Positions 25,394 to 36,543 of a stretch of DNA of 64,000 nt are shown one piece after another. Within the stretch, counting starts at the first letter, position 1. Every line of letters starts with the position of its first letter. The notes beneath the pieces are model-generated. The model did not search any database. It saw only the letters and a program-made list of their open reading frames with translations, and was not told the origin of the DNA. This stretch comes from Serratia inhibens (lineage in GTDB: Bacteria; Pseudomonadota; Gammaproteobacteria; Enterobacterales; Enterobacteriaceae), in assembly GCF_003591175.1 (NCBI RefSeq), contig NZ_QYYG01000004.1, positions 1 through 64,000 of the forward strand. The letters run 5' to 3'. The translations under genes were made by a program, and so were the position numbers.

Positions 25394-26254
25394 CTACTCG
25401 CCCACCGCCGGCTCACTGCGCTGCCGGTTACGGTACACCGAAGCCGAACATCGGTTATTCTTGCGAAACAGGCGGCAGAAATAATTGCTGTCAACAAAGC
25501 CGCAGGCCTTCGCTACGTCCTTTACCTTCATATTGTCGTCCCTGAGCAGGTGTCGGGCCTGTTCCAGCCGGACATGATTCAGGGACTCGTTAAAACCCAT
25601 GCCGCCCGACTTTTGGAACAAATGCGAAAGGTAATTGGGGGAAATGCCAAAAAATTGCGCAACCGACTCGCGGGTTAAAGGCTCACGGAAATGCGCTTCA
25701 AGATAATCCCGCACCGCCAAAAACAACGTCTGACTGCGTGATGCCACCGGTGCCGACGAGCCGAACAGGTCGATCGCATGGCTCAGCAGGCCCTTCACCA
25801 GAAAGCGCGCCGTTGACTGATCGTTATGATGCGCCGCCAGTTCGCTCAAGGCCTGCAGCGTAAAAGATCCCACGCGCGATCCTCGTCGTGCCACGCTATC
25901 CTTCCCCTGAGGGATAGGATCGCGGCCATCCCATTTCAGCAGGCTGTAACCGAGTTGCTGCTTGTTGAACCGCAGGCTGAGCGTGGTGACCGGCCGCTGC
26001 CAGTGCGGGCAGTGCCACCCCTGCGCCGGGACAAACAACGCATCGCCGGGCAGTAACAACTGCCGCTGGCGTTCCCCCTGATGCCCTACCCAGGCCACGC
26101 TTTGCTCCCCGGCCAGCACCAGCTCAATACGCGGATAATTGACCAAAGAGGAAAGGTCCGGCGCAGGATGCCGGTTATCGGCAAAATAAACCTGCCTGAT
26201 CCCCTGCGCGTCATCCAGTAACGGCGCCAACACCGTCAGCAGCGGATGTTTCAT
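25394..26254 (-). CDS. AraC-family transcriptional regulator
   Basis: The 286-aa protein has an N-terminal ligand-type domain and a C-terminal AraC DNA-binding domain with two helix-turn-helices: RESVAQFFGISPNYLSHLFQ and VKDVAKACGFVDSNYFCRLF. The chosen start (ATG 26254, MKHPLLTVLAPL) has GGAGG upstream; a longer reading upstream is not supported. The signal and target genes are unknown. It lies between the hydrolase gene and metE, convergent with the former and same strand as the latter. Confidence 0.88.
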   Translation of the reverse strand: MKHPLLTVLAPLLDDAQGIRQVYFADNRHPAPDLSSLVNYPRIELVLAGEQSVAWVGHQGERQRQLLLPGDALFVPAQGWHCPHWQRPVTTLSLRFNKQQLGYSLLKWDGRDPIPQGKDSVARRGSRVGSFTLQALSELAAHHNDQSTARFLVKGLLSHAIDLFGSSAPVASRSQTLFLAVRDYLEAHFREPLTRESVAQFFGISPNYLSHLFQKSGGMGFNESLNHVRLEQARHLLRDDNMKVKDVAKACGFVDSNYFCRLFRKNNRCSASVYRNRQRSEPAVGE

Positions 26255-26442
26255 CAGCGATGATCCTCCAACCCGGAAAAGATAACGCCAGATGATAACC
26301 AATCGACCAAGGGAAAAATCTGCGGCAGGGCAAAAAATGAACGATTGCGGTTGAGCAACGAAAAAGGGCGCCGCAACGCCCAAAAATAATCACACCAGAA
26401 CATTATTGATTGCGCCAGCCTCGATGGCCGAGCGCACATCGG

Positions 26443-28719
26443 TCAGGCTTGCTGCTCGCGCAGGCGCTGAGCCGCCAACACCATGTTGGCCAGCGACTGA
26501 CGGGTTTCCGGCCAGCCACGGGTTTTCAGGCCGCAATCCGGGTTAACCCACAGGCGTTCCGCCGGGATGTTCTGCGCCGCTTTACGCAGCAGCGCTTCGA
26601 TCCATTCCACGCTTGGCACGTTTGGTGAGTGGATGTCGTACACGCCTGGGCCAATTTCGTTTGGATACTCGAACTCTTTGAAGGCTTCCAGCAGATCCAT
26701 ATCGGAACGCGAGGTTTCGATGGTGATCACATCGGCATCCAGCGCCGCGATGGAATCCATGATGTCGTTGAATTCGCAGTAACACATGTGGGTGTGGATC
26801 TGCGTGTCATCCTGCGCGACGGCGGCGTTCAGTTTGAAGGCATCCACTGCCCAGTCCAGGTAAGCGGCCCAGTCGGATTGACGCAGCGGCAACCCTTCAC
26901 GCAGTGCCGGTTCGTCAATCTGGATGATGCCGATACCGGCTTTTTCCAGATCTTCCACTTCGTCGCGCAGCGCCAGGGCGATCTGCTTGGCGATCACTTC
27001 ACGGGTTACGTCTTCGCGCGGGAATGACCAGCAAAGGATGGTCACCGGGCCGGTCAACATGCCTTTTACCGGCTTGTCGGTCAGCGATTGCGCATATTTC
27101 GCCCACTCAACGGTAATGGCTTCAGGACGGCTGATGTCGCCAATGATCACCGGCGGTTTTACGCAGCGGGAACCGTAGCTCTGTACCCAGCCATTTTGGG
27201 TAAAGACGAAGCCATCGAGGTTCTCACCGAAGTATTCCACCATGTCATTACGCTCGGCTTCGCCGTGCACCAGCACGTCCAGGCCCAGACGCTCTTGTTC
27301 AACAATCGCCTGTTTGATGTGCTCGCTAATGCTGGTGCGGTAGTTGTTGCCGTCCAGACGCCCCTGTTTGAAGTCCAGGCGCAAGCCGCGGATTTCGGTG
27401 GTCTGCGGGAATGAACCGATAGTAGTGGTCGGCCAGGCCGGCAGGTTGAAGCGATCGCGCTGTGCCTGAGCGCGCTGAGCGTAAGGGCTCTGGCGCTCGC
27501 TGTCTTGTGCGGTAATGGCGGCCAGACGTTGGCCTACCTGCGCATTGTGTACGCGGCTGGATTGACGACGGGCGCGGATTGGCGCGCTGTACGCGTCCAG
27601 TTCTGCCCGCTTTTCTGCACCCGGTGCGTTCAACGCCGCGCTCAGCAAAGCCACTTCGGCGCATTTTTGCAGGGCGAAGGCGAACCAGCTCTTCACTTCT
27701 TCATCCAGGCGGGTTTCCACGCTCAGATCGATGGGGCTGTGCAGCAGGGAACAAGAGGTGCCAATCCACAGCGGACGGCTGTTAACCAGCGGTTGCAGGC
27801 GCTCGAACCAGTTGCTCAGGTCGGCACGCCAGACGTTACGGCCATTGATGACGCCCAGCGACAGCAGCCACTCTTTTGGCAATGCCTTGTTCAATACGGC
27901 GATATCGTCGTGACCGGCCACCAGATCGACATGCAGGCCCTGTACCGGCAATGCGCGGATAGTGTCGAGGTTGTGACCGACGCTGTCGAAATAGGTGGTC
28001 AACAGCAGTTTTACCTGGCCCTGCAACGCGTCGTAAGCCGGTTTGAAGGCGTCGAGCCATGCCTGCGGCAGCTCCAGCACCAGTGCAGGTTCGTCGATCT
28101 GCACCCACTCTACGCCGCGCTGCGCCAGTTCGGCCAGAACCTGCTGGTAAACCGGCAGAATGTCCTTCAGCAAAGACAGTCGATCAAACTGCTCACCCTT
28201 CACTTTGCCCAGCCACAGGTAAGTGACCGGCCCCAGCAGCACAGGCTTGATTTTGTGGCCCAGCGCCAGCGCTTCGTCTACTTCATCCAGCAATTGAGTC
28301 CAGCCCAGTTTGAACTGCTGGCCCTTCTGGAATTCAGGCACCATGTAGTGGTAGTTGGTGTTAAACCACTTGGTCATTTCTGCCGCCGCCGCCGGTTCAC
28401 CGGTCGGTGCACGGCCACGGCCCAGACGGAACAGCTGGTCCAGATCGATTGAGCCATCCGCATTTTGATGACGTGCCGGCACGTTGCCCAGCAGCAAGCT
28501 GGTGGTCAATACATGATCGTACCAGGCGAAATCGCCGACCGGCACCAAATCCACCCCGGCCTGCTGTTGCTGTTGCCAATGGCGAGCACGCAGCTCGCGG
28601 CCAACCGCCAGCAGCTCTTCCTGCGTTGAGTTGCCTGCCCAGTAACTTTCCTGAGCTTTTTTCAGTTCACGTCGCAGCCCAACGCGTGGAAAACCCAGTG
28701 TGTGATTTAGAATTGCCAT
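26443..28719 (-). CDS. metE: Cobalamin-independent methionine synthase MetE
   Basis: MetE transfers the methyl group of 5-methyltetrahydropteroyltriglutamate to homocysteine, the last step of methionine synthesis without B12. The 758-aa protein has the zinc-site motif [11 protein letters not shown] and the C-terminal Cys729 in [11 protein letters not shown]. The ATG at 28719 ([14 protein letters not shown]) follows GGGG at a proper distance. It is divergent from its activator metR with a MetJ operator between. Confidence 0.98.
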   Translation of the reverse strand: MAILNHTLGFPRVGLRRELKKAQESYWAGNSTQEELLAVGRELRARHWQQQQQAGVDLVPVGDFAWYDHVLTTSLLLGNVPARHQNADGSIDLDQLFRLGRGRAPTGEPAAAAEMTKWFNTNYHYMVPEFQKGQQFKLGWTQLLDEVDEALALGHKIKPVLLGPVTYLWLGKVKGEQFDRLSLLKDILPVYQQVLAELAQRGVEWVQIDEPALVLELPQAWLDAFKPAYDALQGQVKLLLTTYFDSVGHNLDTIRALPVQGLHVDLVAGHDDIAVLNKALPKEWLLSLGVINGRNVWRADLSNWFERLQPLVNSRPLWIGTSCSLLHSPIDLSVETRLDEEVKSWFAFALQKCAEVALLSAALNAPGAEKRAELDAYSAPIRARRQSSRVHNAQVGQRLAAITAQDSERQSPYAQRAQAQRDRFNLPAWPTTTIGSFPQTTEIRGLRLDFKQGRLDGNNYRTSISEHIKQAIVEQERLGLDVLVHGEAERNDMVEYFGENLDGFVFTQNGWVQSYGSRCVKPPVIIGDISRPEAITVEWAKYAQSLTDKPVKGMLTGPVTILCWSFPREDVTREVIAKQIALALRDEVEDLEKAGIGIIQIDEPALREGLPLRQSDWAAYLDWAVDAFKLNAAVAQDDTQIHTHMCYCEFNDIMDSIAALDADVITIETSRSDMDLLEAFKEFEYPNEIGPGVYDIHSPNVPSVEWIEALLRKAAQNIPAERLWVNPDCGLKTRGWPETRQSLANMVLAAQRLREQQA

Positions 28720-28736
28720 CGTCATATTCCCCATTT

Positions 28737-28760
28737 AGCCGTCCAGATGTTTACACATCC
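28737..28760. promoter_or_regulatory. MetJ operator (three met boxes) in the metE-metR region
   Basis: Three consecutive 8-bp boxes AGCCGTCC, AGATGTTT and ACACATCC resemble the AGACGTCT met box with 6, 6 and 5 matches. They lie just upstream of metE. A TGAA-N5-CTCA element near 28810-28822 is a weak MetR half-site candidate. Confidence 0.6.
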
Positions 28761-28824
28761 ATAATCCGCAGGTACTGTATTAACCACAAGCGCAATTTAT
28801 TCACTGTCACTGTGAAGGACTCTC

Positions 28825-29769
28825 ATGATCGAACTGAAACACTTACGGACGCTGCAGGCTCTGCGCAACACCGGCTCTCTGGCGGCCGCCGCGGCCCAAC
28901 TCCATCAGACGCAATCGGCCCTGTCGCATCAGTTCAGCGATCTGGAACAGCGTCTGGGCTTCAAACTGTTCGTTCGAAAAAGCCAACCGCTGCGCTTTAC
29001 CGTGCAGGGAGAAATCCTGTTACAGCTGGCAGAACAGGTACTGCCGCAAATCCAGCAGGCATTGCAGGCTTGCCACGAACCGCATCAAACCACGCTGCGC
29101 ATCGCCATCGAATGCCACAGCTGCATTCAGTGGCTGACGCCCGCATTGGACAACTTCCGCCAGAGCTTTCCGCAGGTGGTGATGGACTTTAAGTCCGGCG
29201 TCACCTTTGATCCGCAACCGGCGCTGCAGCAAGGGGAGCTGGATCTGGTGCTGACCTCAGATATCCTGCCGCGCAGCGGCCTGCACTATTCGCCGATGTT
29301 TGATTTCGAGGTGCGTCTGGTGCTGGCGCCGGATCACCCACTGGCCGGCAAACTGCATATTGAGCCGGAAGATTTGAGCGATGAGACGCTGATGATTTAT
29401 CCAGTGCAGCGTCAGAGGCTGGATATATGGCGTCATTTCCTGCAACCGGCCGGCGTCAGCCCGGCGCTGAAAAACGTCGATAACACCTTGCTGCTGATCC
29501 AGATGGTATCGGCACGGATGGGGATTGCGGCGCTGCCGCATTGGGTAGTCGAAAGTTTTGAACGCCAGGGGCTGGTGGTGACAAAAACCCTGGGCGATGG
29601 CCTGTGGAGCCGCCTGTATGCGGCAGTACGCGACGGCGAGCAGCGCCAGGCGGTGACGGAAGCCTTTATCCGCTCGGCGCGCCAACACGCCTGCAATCAC
29701 CTGCCGTTCGTACGCGACGCTGCGCGCCCGGGCAGCCTCGCCGCCAGCGTCAAACCGCTGGCTTCATAA
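28825..29769 (+). CDS. metR: LysR-family methionine regulator MetR
   Basis: MetR activates metE and related genes with homocysteine as co-effector. The 314-aa protein has the N-terminal helix-turn-helix [19 protein letters not shown] and [22 protein letters not shown], then the LysR effector domain. It is divergent from metE, the classical arrangement, and yigM lies beyond it on the other strand. Confidence 0.97.
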   Translation: MIELKHLRTLQALRNTGSLAAAAAQLHQTQSALSHQFSDLEQRLGFKLFVRKSQPLRFTVQGEILLQLAEQVLPQIQQALQACHEPHQTTLRIAIECHSCIQWLTPALDNFRQSFPQVVMDFKSGVTFDPQPALQQGELDLVLTSDILPRSGLHYSPMFDFEVRLVLAPDHPLAGKLHIEPEDLSDETLMIYPVQRQRLDIWRHFLQPAGVSPALKNVDNTLLLIQMVSARMGIAALPHWVVESFERQGLVVTKTLGDGLWSRLYAAVRDGEQRQAVTEAFIRSARQHACNHLPFVRDAARPGSLAASVKPLAS

Positions 29770-29811
29770 GCCTAATCCTGCGGGCTGCCTGCGCTTGGGT
29801 AGCCCGTGGTC

Positions 29812-30672
29812 TCAATTAGCCGGCTTTGGCGCCACCCAGCGGCGGTGCACCCACAGCGAAGCGACAATCACCGCCCCGCCGATAATAAAACTCGGCCAGT
29901 GCGGTTGCTGCTGCCAGATAGCCAAATTCACCAGCAACCCGGCGGGCACGTGCATGTTGTTCATGATGCCGAGCGTTCCGGCATCCACCTGCGTTGCACC
30001 GTAGTTCCACATGAAATAGCCCAGCCCGGAAGCCACCACGCCCAGCCACACCAGAATGCCCCATTGCAGGTTAGTGGTCGGCAACTGTTGCGGGTTACCC
30101 CACAGGCACCAGGCGACCACCGCGACCACCAACGCCCCGAGGTAGAACCAGGAAAACGCCGTGTGTTGCGGCAACGGGTGCACCTCCATCAGGCGCTTGT
30201 AACCGACCATGCCGATGGCGAAGCTGATATTCGCCGCCTGCACCAGCAGCAACCCCCACCAGAAATGCTCGCTCAATTGATGGTAACGGATGATCGCCGC
30301 GCCCAGTACCGCCAGCAACGCGCTGAACACATAGGCCCAACGCAGGCGTTGACCGCTGATCAGATCGTAAATCAGCGTGACGTACAGTGGCGTAAGCACG
30401 GTAAACAGCAGGAATTCCGGTACCGTCAGGTACATATAGGCACGGAAGCTGAACAAGTACATGATGCCCAATTGGCAGGCACCCACCAGCATGTACATCA
30501 GGATCACTTTCGGTTTGATATTGCGCCAGCGCAGGAAAGGCAGGAATACCAACGCCGCCAGCCCGATACGCATCAGCACCGAGAACCAGCTGTCGACCTG
30601 GCCCGCCAGATATTCGCCAATCAGGCTGAAAGAGAACGCCCATAAGACGGTAGTAATCACCAGAAGCAGCAC
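29812..30672 (-). CDS. yigM: YigM-like EamA/DMT transporter (biotin transporter)
   Basis: The 286-aa protein has about ten membrane helices and the duplicated EamA/DMT architecture. In E. coli the same neighbourhood (metE-metR-yigM) encodes YigM, a high-affinity biotin importer. The start is GTG at 30672 with AGGG further upstream, so the exact N-terminus is uncertain. Here it converges on metR, with a small hairpin but no T run between. Confidence 0.85.
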   Translation of the reverse strand: MLLLVITTVLWAFSFSLIGEYLAGQVDSWFSVLMRIGLAALVFLPFLRWRNIKPKVILMYMLVGACQLGIMYLFSFRAYMYLTVPEFLLFTVLTPLYVTLIYDLISGQRLRWAYVFSALLAVLGAAIIRYHQLSEHFWWGLLLVQAANISFAIGMVGYKRLMEVHPLPQHTAFSWFYLGALVVAVVAWCLWGNPQQLPTTNLQWGILVWLGVVASGLGYFMWNYGATQVDAGTLGIMNNMHVPAGLLVNLAIWQQQPHWPSFIIGGAVIVASLWVHRRWVAPKPAN

Positions 30673-30824
30673 GTCGGGTTCACCCTAAACAATCAGAAAA
30701 GGCGATTGTAACGGAAGGCGAAATGCTGCGTGATGAAAAGGCGGTTTACAATTGTGCAAAATATAAACTTTTCGGCAATTTTTCACCGGTGGGTTAGGCT
30801 TAATTAAAAGCGAGGATAAATATC

Positions 30825-31154
30825 ATGAAGAGTTATCGCATTCTGTACGGCCTGCTGTTGCTGTCCGGACTGGCAACGGCGGCCAATGGCGTAACCGAGC
30901 TCAGTTCGCAACAGCAGTTCCTTAACCAGCGCAATCAGCAGACGCAGCAACAACGCATGCTGAATAACCAGCAGTTGGATCAGCGACGCCTGCAACAACA
31001 GCGGCAATTCGACCAAAATCAGCAAAATTTGCTGCGAAATGCGCCAAACGGCGGGCAATTGCTGCCAAACGGCAACCAGCCTAGCAATCCGTTTAACCGT
31101 ACGTCGCCGACGGTGCCGCAAACGCAGATGCCGGCTACACCCGTACGCCCATAA
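30825..31154 (+). CDS. yhhA: Secreted Gln-rich DUF2756 protein (YhhA-like)
   Basis: The 109-aa protein has a signal peptide (MKSYRILYGLLLLSGLATAANG, probable cleavage near residue 20) and a Gln/Asn/Leu-rich body in which about a third of residues are Gln or Asn. A Pro/Thr-rich end follows. E. coli has yhhA (DUF2756) next to ugpQ, which supports the name. Its function is unknown. GAGG lies 9 bases before the ATG. It converges on ugpQ. Confidence 0.75.
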   Translation: MKSYRILYGLLLLSGLATAANGVTELSSQQQFLNQRNQQTQQQRMLNNQQLDQRRLQQQRQFDQNQQNLLRNAPNGGQLLPNGNQPSNPFNRTSPTVPQTQMPATPVRP

Positions 31155-31270
31155 TGGTGAGGATCAACGGCGTAGTGACTGCCGCCAGCGCGGTGGACAT
31201 CACCAAAAAAGACAGACATCAGATCCCTTCCGTTAGCGCGGCGGCAAGGGGCTGACGTCGCAAGAATCAA

Positions 31271-31292
31271 CGGGCGCCGCAGACTGCGCCCG
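31271..31292. repeat. GGGCGC...GCGCCC hairpin after ugpQ
   Basis: CGGGCGC (31271-31277) pairs with GCGCCCG (31286-31292) between the converging yhhA and ugpQ. Only a weak T-rich stretch follows on the minus strand, so termination is uncertain. Confidence 0.5.
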
Positions 31293-31304
31293 TAACAACG
31301 GAGG

Positions 31305-32051
31305 TTATTCGTTGGGAAAATCCGGGCCGATTAAATCTATCCGGTCGGTACAAATACAGTCAACGCCCCAGTTCAACAACAGGCGCGCACGCGCCGGCTG
31401 GTTAACGGTATACACCAGAATGCGCAGGCCGGCCGCCTTCAGCGCCGCTACCCGCTCAGCGGTCAGCTCTTTGTGGTTGATATGCAGCGACACGCAACCC
31501 AGCCGCTCTGTCAGCGCCTGCCAGTTGTCATCCCATTCATCCAGCAACAGACCGCGCGGCAGGTCCGGCACCGTACGCTGTGCCGCCTCAAGCGCCTCAA
31601 CCGAGAACGAAGAAAGCAGCGGTTCGGTCTGGCCTTGCCACAACAGCCGTGCCGCCAGCGCCACCACGCGACCGGTTTCATCGTCAGTGCCGGTGGTGGG
31701 TTTGATTTCGATATTCGCCATCATGCCGTGCTGCTGACAGCGCTCCGCGACCTCCAACAACAACGGCAGCCGCTCGCCCTTGTAGGCGGAGTTGTACCAG
31801 TTGCCGGCATCCAGCAGCACCAGTTTGTCCCAGGGCAATTCGCCCGCCACACCCCAACCGTCGCTGGTGCGATCGAGGGTATCGTCATGCAACAAAAAGA
31901 TCTGCCCGTCCTGCGCCAGCTTGACGTCGAACTCAATCATTTTGTGGCCGTGTCGCGCGCCAACGTCGATCGCCGCCAGGGTATTTTCCGGTGCCAGGGA
32001 ACCGCCGCCGCGGTGGGCGACGATATGAGGATAAGGCCAGGCTGTGGTCAT
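31305..32051 (-). CDS. ugpQ: Glycerophosphodiester phosphodiesterase UgpQ
   Basis: UgpQ is the cytosolic enzyme that hydrolyses glycerophosphodiesters entering through the Ugp system to glycerol-3-phosphate and alcohols. The 248-aa TIM-barrel has [14 protein letters not shown] (catalytic His and Glu), [23 protein letters not shown] and EIKPTTG. It overlaps the ugpC end by 4 bp and is the last gene of ugpBAECQ. Confidence 0.97.
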   Translation of the reverse strand: MTTAWPYPHIVAHRGGGSLAPENTLAAIDVGARHGHKMIEFDVKLAQDGQIFLLHDDTLDRTSDGWGVAGELPWDKLVLLDAGNWYNSAYKGERLPLLLEVAERCQQHGMMANIEIKPTTGTDDETGRVVALAARLLWQGQTEPLLSSFSVEALEAAQRTVPDLPRGLLLDEWDDNWQALTERLGCVSLHINHKELTAERVAALKAAGLRILVYTVNQPARARLLLNWGVDCICTDRIDLIGPDFPNE

Positions 32052-33124
32052 TGTTCCATCCGTAATCCGCTGTTTGAATCAAAAAAGTGCAGCGCCTGTA
32101 CAGGCAGTTGCAAATATAGCGTGCTGCCCGCCGTCGGCATAGTTTCATGCGACAACCGCGCAATCACGCCATGGCCGCCCCATTGCCCGTGCGCCAGATT
32201 ATCTGCGCCCAGCAGCTCCAGCGTTTGCAGTTCCAGCGGCACGCCGCCTTGTTCAAGGGTGGTCAGCTGAATATGCTCCGGACGGATGCCGAGCGTCAAC
32301 GGGCGGCCGCCCCACTGTGCCTGGGCCTGAGGTAAATTCAGCGTCATGCCGCCGGTCAGCAACAGTTGGCTGCCGTCGGCACTCAACGTACCGGGCAGCA
32401 GGTTCATCGCCGGAGAGCCGATAAAGCTGGCGACAAACAACGACGCCGGGCGCTGGTAAACCTCGCTCGGGGTGCCAATCTGTTCCGCTACGCCCTTGTT
32501 CATCACAATCACCCGCTGCGCCAGCGTCATCGCCTCTACCTGATCGTGCGTGACGTACAGACTGGTGGTTTTCAACCGGCGATGCAATTGCTGCAATTCC
32601 AGGCGCATCTGTACACGCAGCTTGGCATCCAGGTTGGAAAGCGGTTCATCGAACAGAAACACCGCCGGTTCGCGCACGATAGCGCGCCCCATCGCCACCC
32701 GCTGGCGTTGCCCGCCGGAAAGCTCACGCGGCTTGCGCTGCAACAGCGGCTCCAGCTCCAGAATGCGCGCGGCTTCTTCCACCCGCTGCTGGATATGCTG
32801 TTTGCCGAAGCCGCGAATTTTCAGGCCGTAGGCCATGTTGTCGTACACGCTCATGTGCGGATACAGTGCGTAGTTCTGAAACACCATCGCGATGCCACGA
32901 TCTTTCGGTTCCATATCGGTCACGCGCTGACTGTCGATATAAATATCGCCGCTGGTGGTGCGTTCCAGCCCGGCGACCATGCGCAACAGCGTCGATTTTC
33001 CGCAGCCTGAAGGGCCGACCATCACGATAAACTCGCCGTCCGCCACGTCGAGATCGATTTGCTTAATCACCGGCGTTTTACCGTCGTAGGATTTGGTAAC
33101 TGCCTGTAGTTTTAAACCTGCCAT
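32048..33124 (-). CDS. ugpC: sn-glycerol-3-phosphate ABC transporter ATPase UgpC
   Basis: UgpC energises the Ugp importer. The 358-aa protein has Walker [10 protein letters not shown], signature [15 protein letters not shown], Walker [13 protein letters not shown] and a C-terminal TOBE regulatory domain as in MalK. The start at 33124 ([15 protein letters not shown]) follows E. coli (356 aa); a longer upstream reading overlaps the ugpE end and is rejected. Confidence 0.97.
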   Translation of the reverse strand: MAGLKLQAVTKSYDGKTPVIKQIDLDVADGEFIVMVGPSGCGKSTLLRMVAGLERTTSGDIYIDSQRVTDMEPKDRGIAMVFQNYALYPHMSVYDNMAYGLKIRGFGKQHIQQRVEEAARILELEPLLQRKPRELSGGQRQRVAMGRAIVREPAVFLFDEPLSNLDAKLRVQMRLELQQLHRRLKTTSLYVTHDQVEAMTLAQRVIVMNKGVAEQIGTPSEVYQRPASLFVASFIGSPAMNLLPGTLSADGSQLLLTGGMTLNLPQAQAQWGGRPLTLGIRPEHIQLTTLEQGGVPLELQTLELLGADNLAHGQWGGHGVIARLSHETMPTAGSTLYLQLPVQALHFFDSNSGLRMEQ

Positions 33125-33140
33125 GTGAACATTTCTCTCG

Positions 33141-33986
33141 TTACTTCTCGCTGTCGACGAGACCGCGCACAAACCAGCGCTGCATCAGAAGAACCACCGT
33201 CAGCGGTGGAATTAAGGTCAGAATCATCGCCGCCATTACCTGATTCCACTGGGTCGGCGCGCCGGAGGTGGAGATCATGCTCTTGATGCCCGCCACTGCG
33301 GTCCCCATCGAGGCGTCGCTGGTGATCAGGATCGGCCACAGATACTGGTTCCAGCCGTAGATAAAGGTGATGACAAACAGCGCCGCCAGATTGGTTTTCG
33401 ACAGCGGCAGCACGATGTCCCAGAAAAAGCGCATCGGGCCGGCACCATCGATGCGCGCCGCTTCCAGCAGCTCATCCGGCAACGTCATGAAGAACTGGCG
33501 CAGCAGGAAGGTCGCGGTCGCCGAGGCCATCAGCGGCAGCGTCAGGCCGGTGTAGCTGTCCAGCAGGTTCAGGGTGGAGATCACCTCCACCGTCGGGAAA
33601 ATACGCACTTCTACCGGCAGCATCAGGGTGAGGAAAATCAGCCAGAAAAACAGGCTGCGCAGCGGGAAACGGAAATACACTATGGCGTAGGCCGACAGCA
33701 CCGACACCAGGATTTTGCCGAAGGTAATCGCCAGCGCCATGATCACGCTGTTCAGCAGCAACAGCGAGAACGGCACCTTGAGGTTGCCCACGCCGCCCTG
33801 CCAGATATTGCGGATGTTTTCCCACAGATGGCCGCCCGGTATCAGGGTCATCGGCACCTGAAACACCTGTTTGTCGTCCAGCGTGGCGGCGACAAAAGCT
33901 ACGTACAGCGGGAACAGCACCACCAGCACGCCGATAATCAGCATTACGTGGCTGAAGATATCCAGCCCGCGTCGGTTTTCAATCAT
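33141..33986 (-). CDS. ugpE: sn-glycerol-3-phosphate ABC transporter permease UgpE
   Basis: UgpE is one of the two permeases of the importer (281 aa, as in E. coli). Six membrane helices and the EAA loop [23 protein letters not shown] are visible. Its start overlaps the ugpA stop by 4 bp. Confidence 0.97.
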   Translation of the reverse strand: MIENRRGLDIFSHVMLIIGVLVVLFPLYVAFVAATLDDKQVFQVPMTLIPGGHLWENIRNIWQGGVGNLKVPFSLLLLNSVIMALAITFGKILVSVLSAYAIVYFRFPLRSLFFWLIFLTLMLPVEVRIFPTVEVISTLNLLDSYTGLTLPLMASATATFLLRQFFMTLPDELLEAARIDGAGPMRFFWDIVLPLSKTNLAALFVITFIYGWNQYLWPILITSDASMGTAVAGIKSMISTSGAPTQWNQVMAAMILTLIPPLTVVLLMQRWFVRGLVDSEK

Positions 33987-34870
33987 TGGTAGCGTACCTT
34001 ACGTTCGACAAAGCGGAACTGGATCACCGTCAGGCCAATCACCAACAGCATCAGGATCACCGACTGCGCCGCTGAGCTGGACAGATCCAGGCCGGCAAAG
34101 CCTTCGCGGTAGATCTTGTAGATCAGCGTGGTGGTGGACTGAACCGGACCACCGCCGGTAGCGGCATCAATCACCGGGAAAGTATCGAAGAAGGCGTACA
34201 CCAGGTTAACCACCAGCAGGAAGAAGCTCACCGGGGTGATCAGCGGTAACACCAGGTTGAAGAAACGCCGCACCGGGCCGGCGCCGTCGATAGCCGCCGC
34301 TTCCACCAGCGAACGCGGGATCGATTGCAGTGCCGCCAGGAAAAACAGGAAGTTATAGCTGATTTGCTGCCACACCGAAGCCAGCACCACCAGGAACATC
34401 GCCTGCCCGCTGTTCTGCGCGTGGTTCCAGTTGTAGCCCAGCCCGCCAAGGAAATGGGTAATCAGCCCCAGGCCGGGGTTAAACAGGAAGATCCACAATA
34501 CCGCCGCCACCGCAGGCGCCACGGCGTAGGGCAAGATCATCAGCGTCTGGTAAATCCGGCTACCGCGCAGCACGTAATCCACCAATGCGGCGAAGAACAG
34601 CGACACCACCAACCCGATACCCGCCACCAGGAAGCTGAAAATCAGCGTGGTGTAAAAAGAATCGAGGTAGTACGGGTCCTGGAACAGTTGGCTAAAGTTA
34701 TCCAACCCGACGAACTGGCTGGACAGGCCGAAGGGATCCAGGCTTTGCACCGAATACCACAGTGCCTCGCCGGCGGGCCACAGGAAGAATATTGCGGTTA
34801 TCAGCAGTTGCGGCAGCACCAGCACGTAGGGCAGCCAGCTGCAGCCAAAACCGGGACGATGTGAGCTCAT
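33983..34870 (-). CDS. ugpA: sn-glycerol-3-phosphate ABC transporter permease UgpA
   Basis: UgpA is the second permease (295 aa, equal to E. coli from MSSHRPGF). The EAA loop [23 protein letters not shown] is present with six membrane helices. An upstream reading to 35002 would run into the structured ugpB-ugpA spacer and is not used. The ribosome site is weak, so translation may depend on RNA structure in that spacer. Confidence 0.96.
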   Translation of the reverse strand: MSSHRPGFGCSWLPYVLVLPQLLITAIFFLWPAGEALWYSVQSLDPFGLSSQFVGLDNFSQLFQDPYYLDSFYTTLIFSFLVAGIGLVVSLFFAALVDYVLRGSRIYQTLMILPYAVAPAVAAVLWIFLFNPGLGLITHFLGGLGYNWNHAQNSGQAMFLVVLASVWQQISYNFLFFLAALQSIPRSLVEAAAIDGAGPVRRFFNLVLPLITPVSFFLLVVNLVYAFFDTFPVIDAATGGGPVQSTTTLIYKIYREGFAGLDLSSSAAQSVILMLLVIGLTVIQFRFVERKVRYQ

Positions 34871-34928
34871 AATCAGGGACTCATGAAGACAAAAGACGGG
34901 TGAATCAAAGCAAGGCGTCGCGAGCAAA

Positions 34929-35014
34929 GCCAGTCTGGGTGCGGACAGCGCACGGCTCCCGGAGCGGACACAAAGTCCATGAGGAGAGCGAGCACTGTCC
35001 AATCCCAGGCTGGC
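34929..35014. repeat. Long imperfect inverted repeat between ugpB and ugpA
   Basis: Two 23-nt arms (34929-34951 and 34992-35014) are complementary at 18 of 23 positions, sharing GCCAG-CTGGG-GGACAG-GC blocks. Smaller hairpins lie inside (GCTCC-C-GGAGC; GGAC-ACAAA-GTCC). It fills most of the 162-bp intercistronic gap and may protect ugpB mRNA or lower expression of the downstream genes. Confidence 0.6.
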
Positions 35015-35032
35015 GAAGCGCGGTAGCCGTTA

Positions 35033-36352
35033 TTACCTGGTCTGGGACTCGAAGCGACGCAGCAACACATCACCGCGCTGCACGGCAGCGTCCAGCGCCT
35101 GCTGTGGCGTTTTCTTGCCGGTCCACACGCCTTCCAGTTCTTCATCCACCACGCTGCGGATCTGCGGCATATTGCCCAGACGCAGGCCTTTGGTGAACGG
35201 CAATGGCGGCTTGTTCAGCATCTGACGCGTCGCAACGTCGGCGCCAGGGTTCTTGTCATAGAAGCCCTGTTGCTTGGTCAGATCGTACGCGGCGGTGGTA
35301 ATGGGCAGGTAGCCGGTTTTCTGGTGCCATTCGGCGGCAATTTCCGGCTGCGCCAGATACTGCAGGAACTCGGCTACGCCCTTATAGGTGGCGGCATCTT
35401 TGCCGTTCATCACCCACAGGCTGGCGCCGCCGATGATGGCGTTCTGCGGCGCATTCTTGGCATCGGCGTCGTAAGGCATCATGCCCACGCCATAGTTGAA
35501 TTTGGCATAGTGTTTGATATCCGCCAGCGAACCGGAAGAGGCGGTAGTGATGGCGCAATCGCCGCTGTAGAACTTCTCGGTCGATTCGTCTTTACGGCCG
35601 AAGTAGGTGAAATCCCCCTTCTTGTTCATGTCCGCCAACAGCTGGATATGTTTAACCTGCAAAGGTTTGTTGAACTCCAGCTTGGCGCTGGGGCCACCGA
35701 AGCCGTTGTTTTCGGTAGCGAACGGCACACCGTGCCAGGCGCTGAAGTTCTCGAGTTGGATCCAGCCCTGCCAGCCGCTGGCGTAGCCGCACTTCATGCC
35801 GGCCTCACGCAGTTTGGCGGTGTCCGCCGCCAGCTCTTGCCAGGTTTTTGGCGGCTGATCCGGGTTCAGACCAGCTTTTTTGAACGCGTCTTTGTTGTAA
35901 TACAGCACCGGGGTGGAGCTGTTGAACGGCTGGGACAGCAGATGGCCGCTCTTGTTGTCGGTGTAGTAACCGGCCACCGTCGGCACGAACACCGATTCGT
36001 CAAAGTTGATGCCGGCATCTTTGAACACCTGATACACCGGTTTGATCGCTTTGCTCGCCATCATGGTGGCGGTGCCCACTTCGTAAACTTGCAAAATCGC
36101 CGGCGCCTTGCCGGAACGGTAAGCCGCAATGCCCGCCGCCAGGTTCTGTTCGTAGTTGCCTTTATAAACCGGAACGATTTTAACGTCGCTGTGCGACTGG
36201 TTAAAGCGGTCCGCCAGGGAATCCACTTCTTTACCCAGTTCACCTTCCATCGAATGCCAGAACGGGATCTCGGTCGCCGCCAGTGCCTGAGTGCTGACCG
36301 CCAGGGTCAACGCGACGCACAGCGTAGTTTTGCGAATAGCGTAGGTGAGCAT
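35033..36352 (-). CDS. ugpB: sn-glycerol-3-phosphate periplasmic binding protein UgpB
   Basis: UgpB captures glycerol-3-phosphate and glycerophosphodiesters in the periplasm. The 439-aa precursor has a signal peptide (residues 1-25, ending STQALA) followed by [19 protein letters not shown], as in E. coli UgpB (438 aa). AGGAG precedes the ATG. First gene of ugpBAECQ, behind PhoB repeats. Confidence 0.98.
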   Translation of the reverse strand: MLTYAIRKTTLCVALTLAVSTQALAATEIPFWHSMEGELGKEVDSLADRFNQSHSDVKIVPVYKGNYEQNLAAGIAAYRSGKAPAILQVYEVGTATMMASKAIKPVYQVFKDAGINFDESVFVPTVAGYYTDNKSGHLLSQPFNSSTPVLYYNKDAFKKAGLNPDQPPKTWQELAADTAKLREAGMKCGYASGWQGWIQLENFSAWHGVPFATENNGFGGPSAKLEFNKPLQVKHIQLLADMNKKGDFTYFGRKDESTEKFYSGDCAITTASSGSLADIKHYAKFNYGVGMMPYDADAKNAPQNAIIGGASLWVMNGKDAATYKGVAEFLQYLAQPEIAAEWHQKTGYLPITTAAYDLTKQQGFYDKNPGADVATRQMLNKPPLPFTKGLRLGNMPQIRSVVDEELEGVWTGKKTPQQALDAAVQRGDVLLRRFESQTR

Positions 36353-36437
36353 GCCTAACTCCTGAAAAAGCTGGTGTAATAAGCGCGTGAGCGAAAAGAA
36401 TCAGTTTTTTGTTCGGAAGCTAACATGCCATGCTCGG

Positions 36438-36477
36438 ATGACAGAAAAATAACCAAAAAATGACAGCAAGGTGACAG
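36438..36477 (-). promoter_or_regulatory. PhoB operator (double pho box) of ugpB
   Basis: On the minus strand four 7-bp repeats CTGTCAC, CTGTCAT, TGGTTAT and CTGTCAT start exactly every 11 bp (36471-36477, 36460-36466, 36449-36455, 36438-36444), matching the pho-box consensus CTGTCAT-N4. They lie 86-125 bp upstream of the ugpB ATG, so the operon should be induced by phosphate starvation. Confidence 0.92.
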
Positions 36478-36526
36478 CGAGGTGAAGTGCAGATTGCGGT
36501 TTGATGTCGGCGACGAGGAAAATCTC

Positions 36527-36542
36527 CCCCGCCGCCGCGGGG
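36527..36542 (-). terminator. Hairpin after the aminotransferase gene
   Basis: CCCCGC (36527-36532) and GCGGGG (36537-36542) form a 6-bp GC stem with a 4-base loop; GAGATTTT follows on the minus strand. It lies 2 bp past the stop and separates this gene from the ugpB promoter. Confidence 0.5.
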
Positions 36543-36543
36543 A

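Noticed and set aside
29780-29811. Terminator between metR and yigM
   Set aside because: A GGGCT/AGCCC hairpin exists but has no T run on either strand, so termination is not supported.
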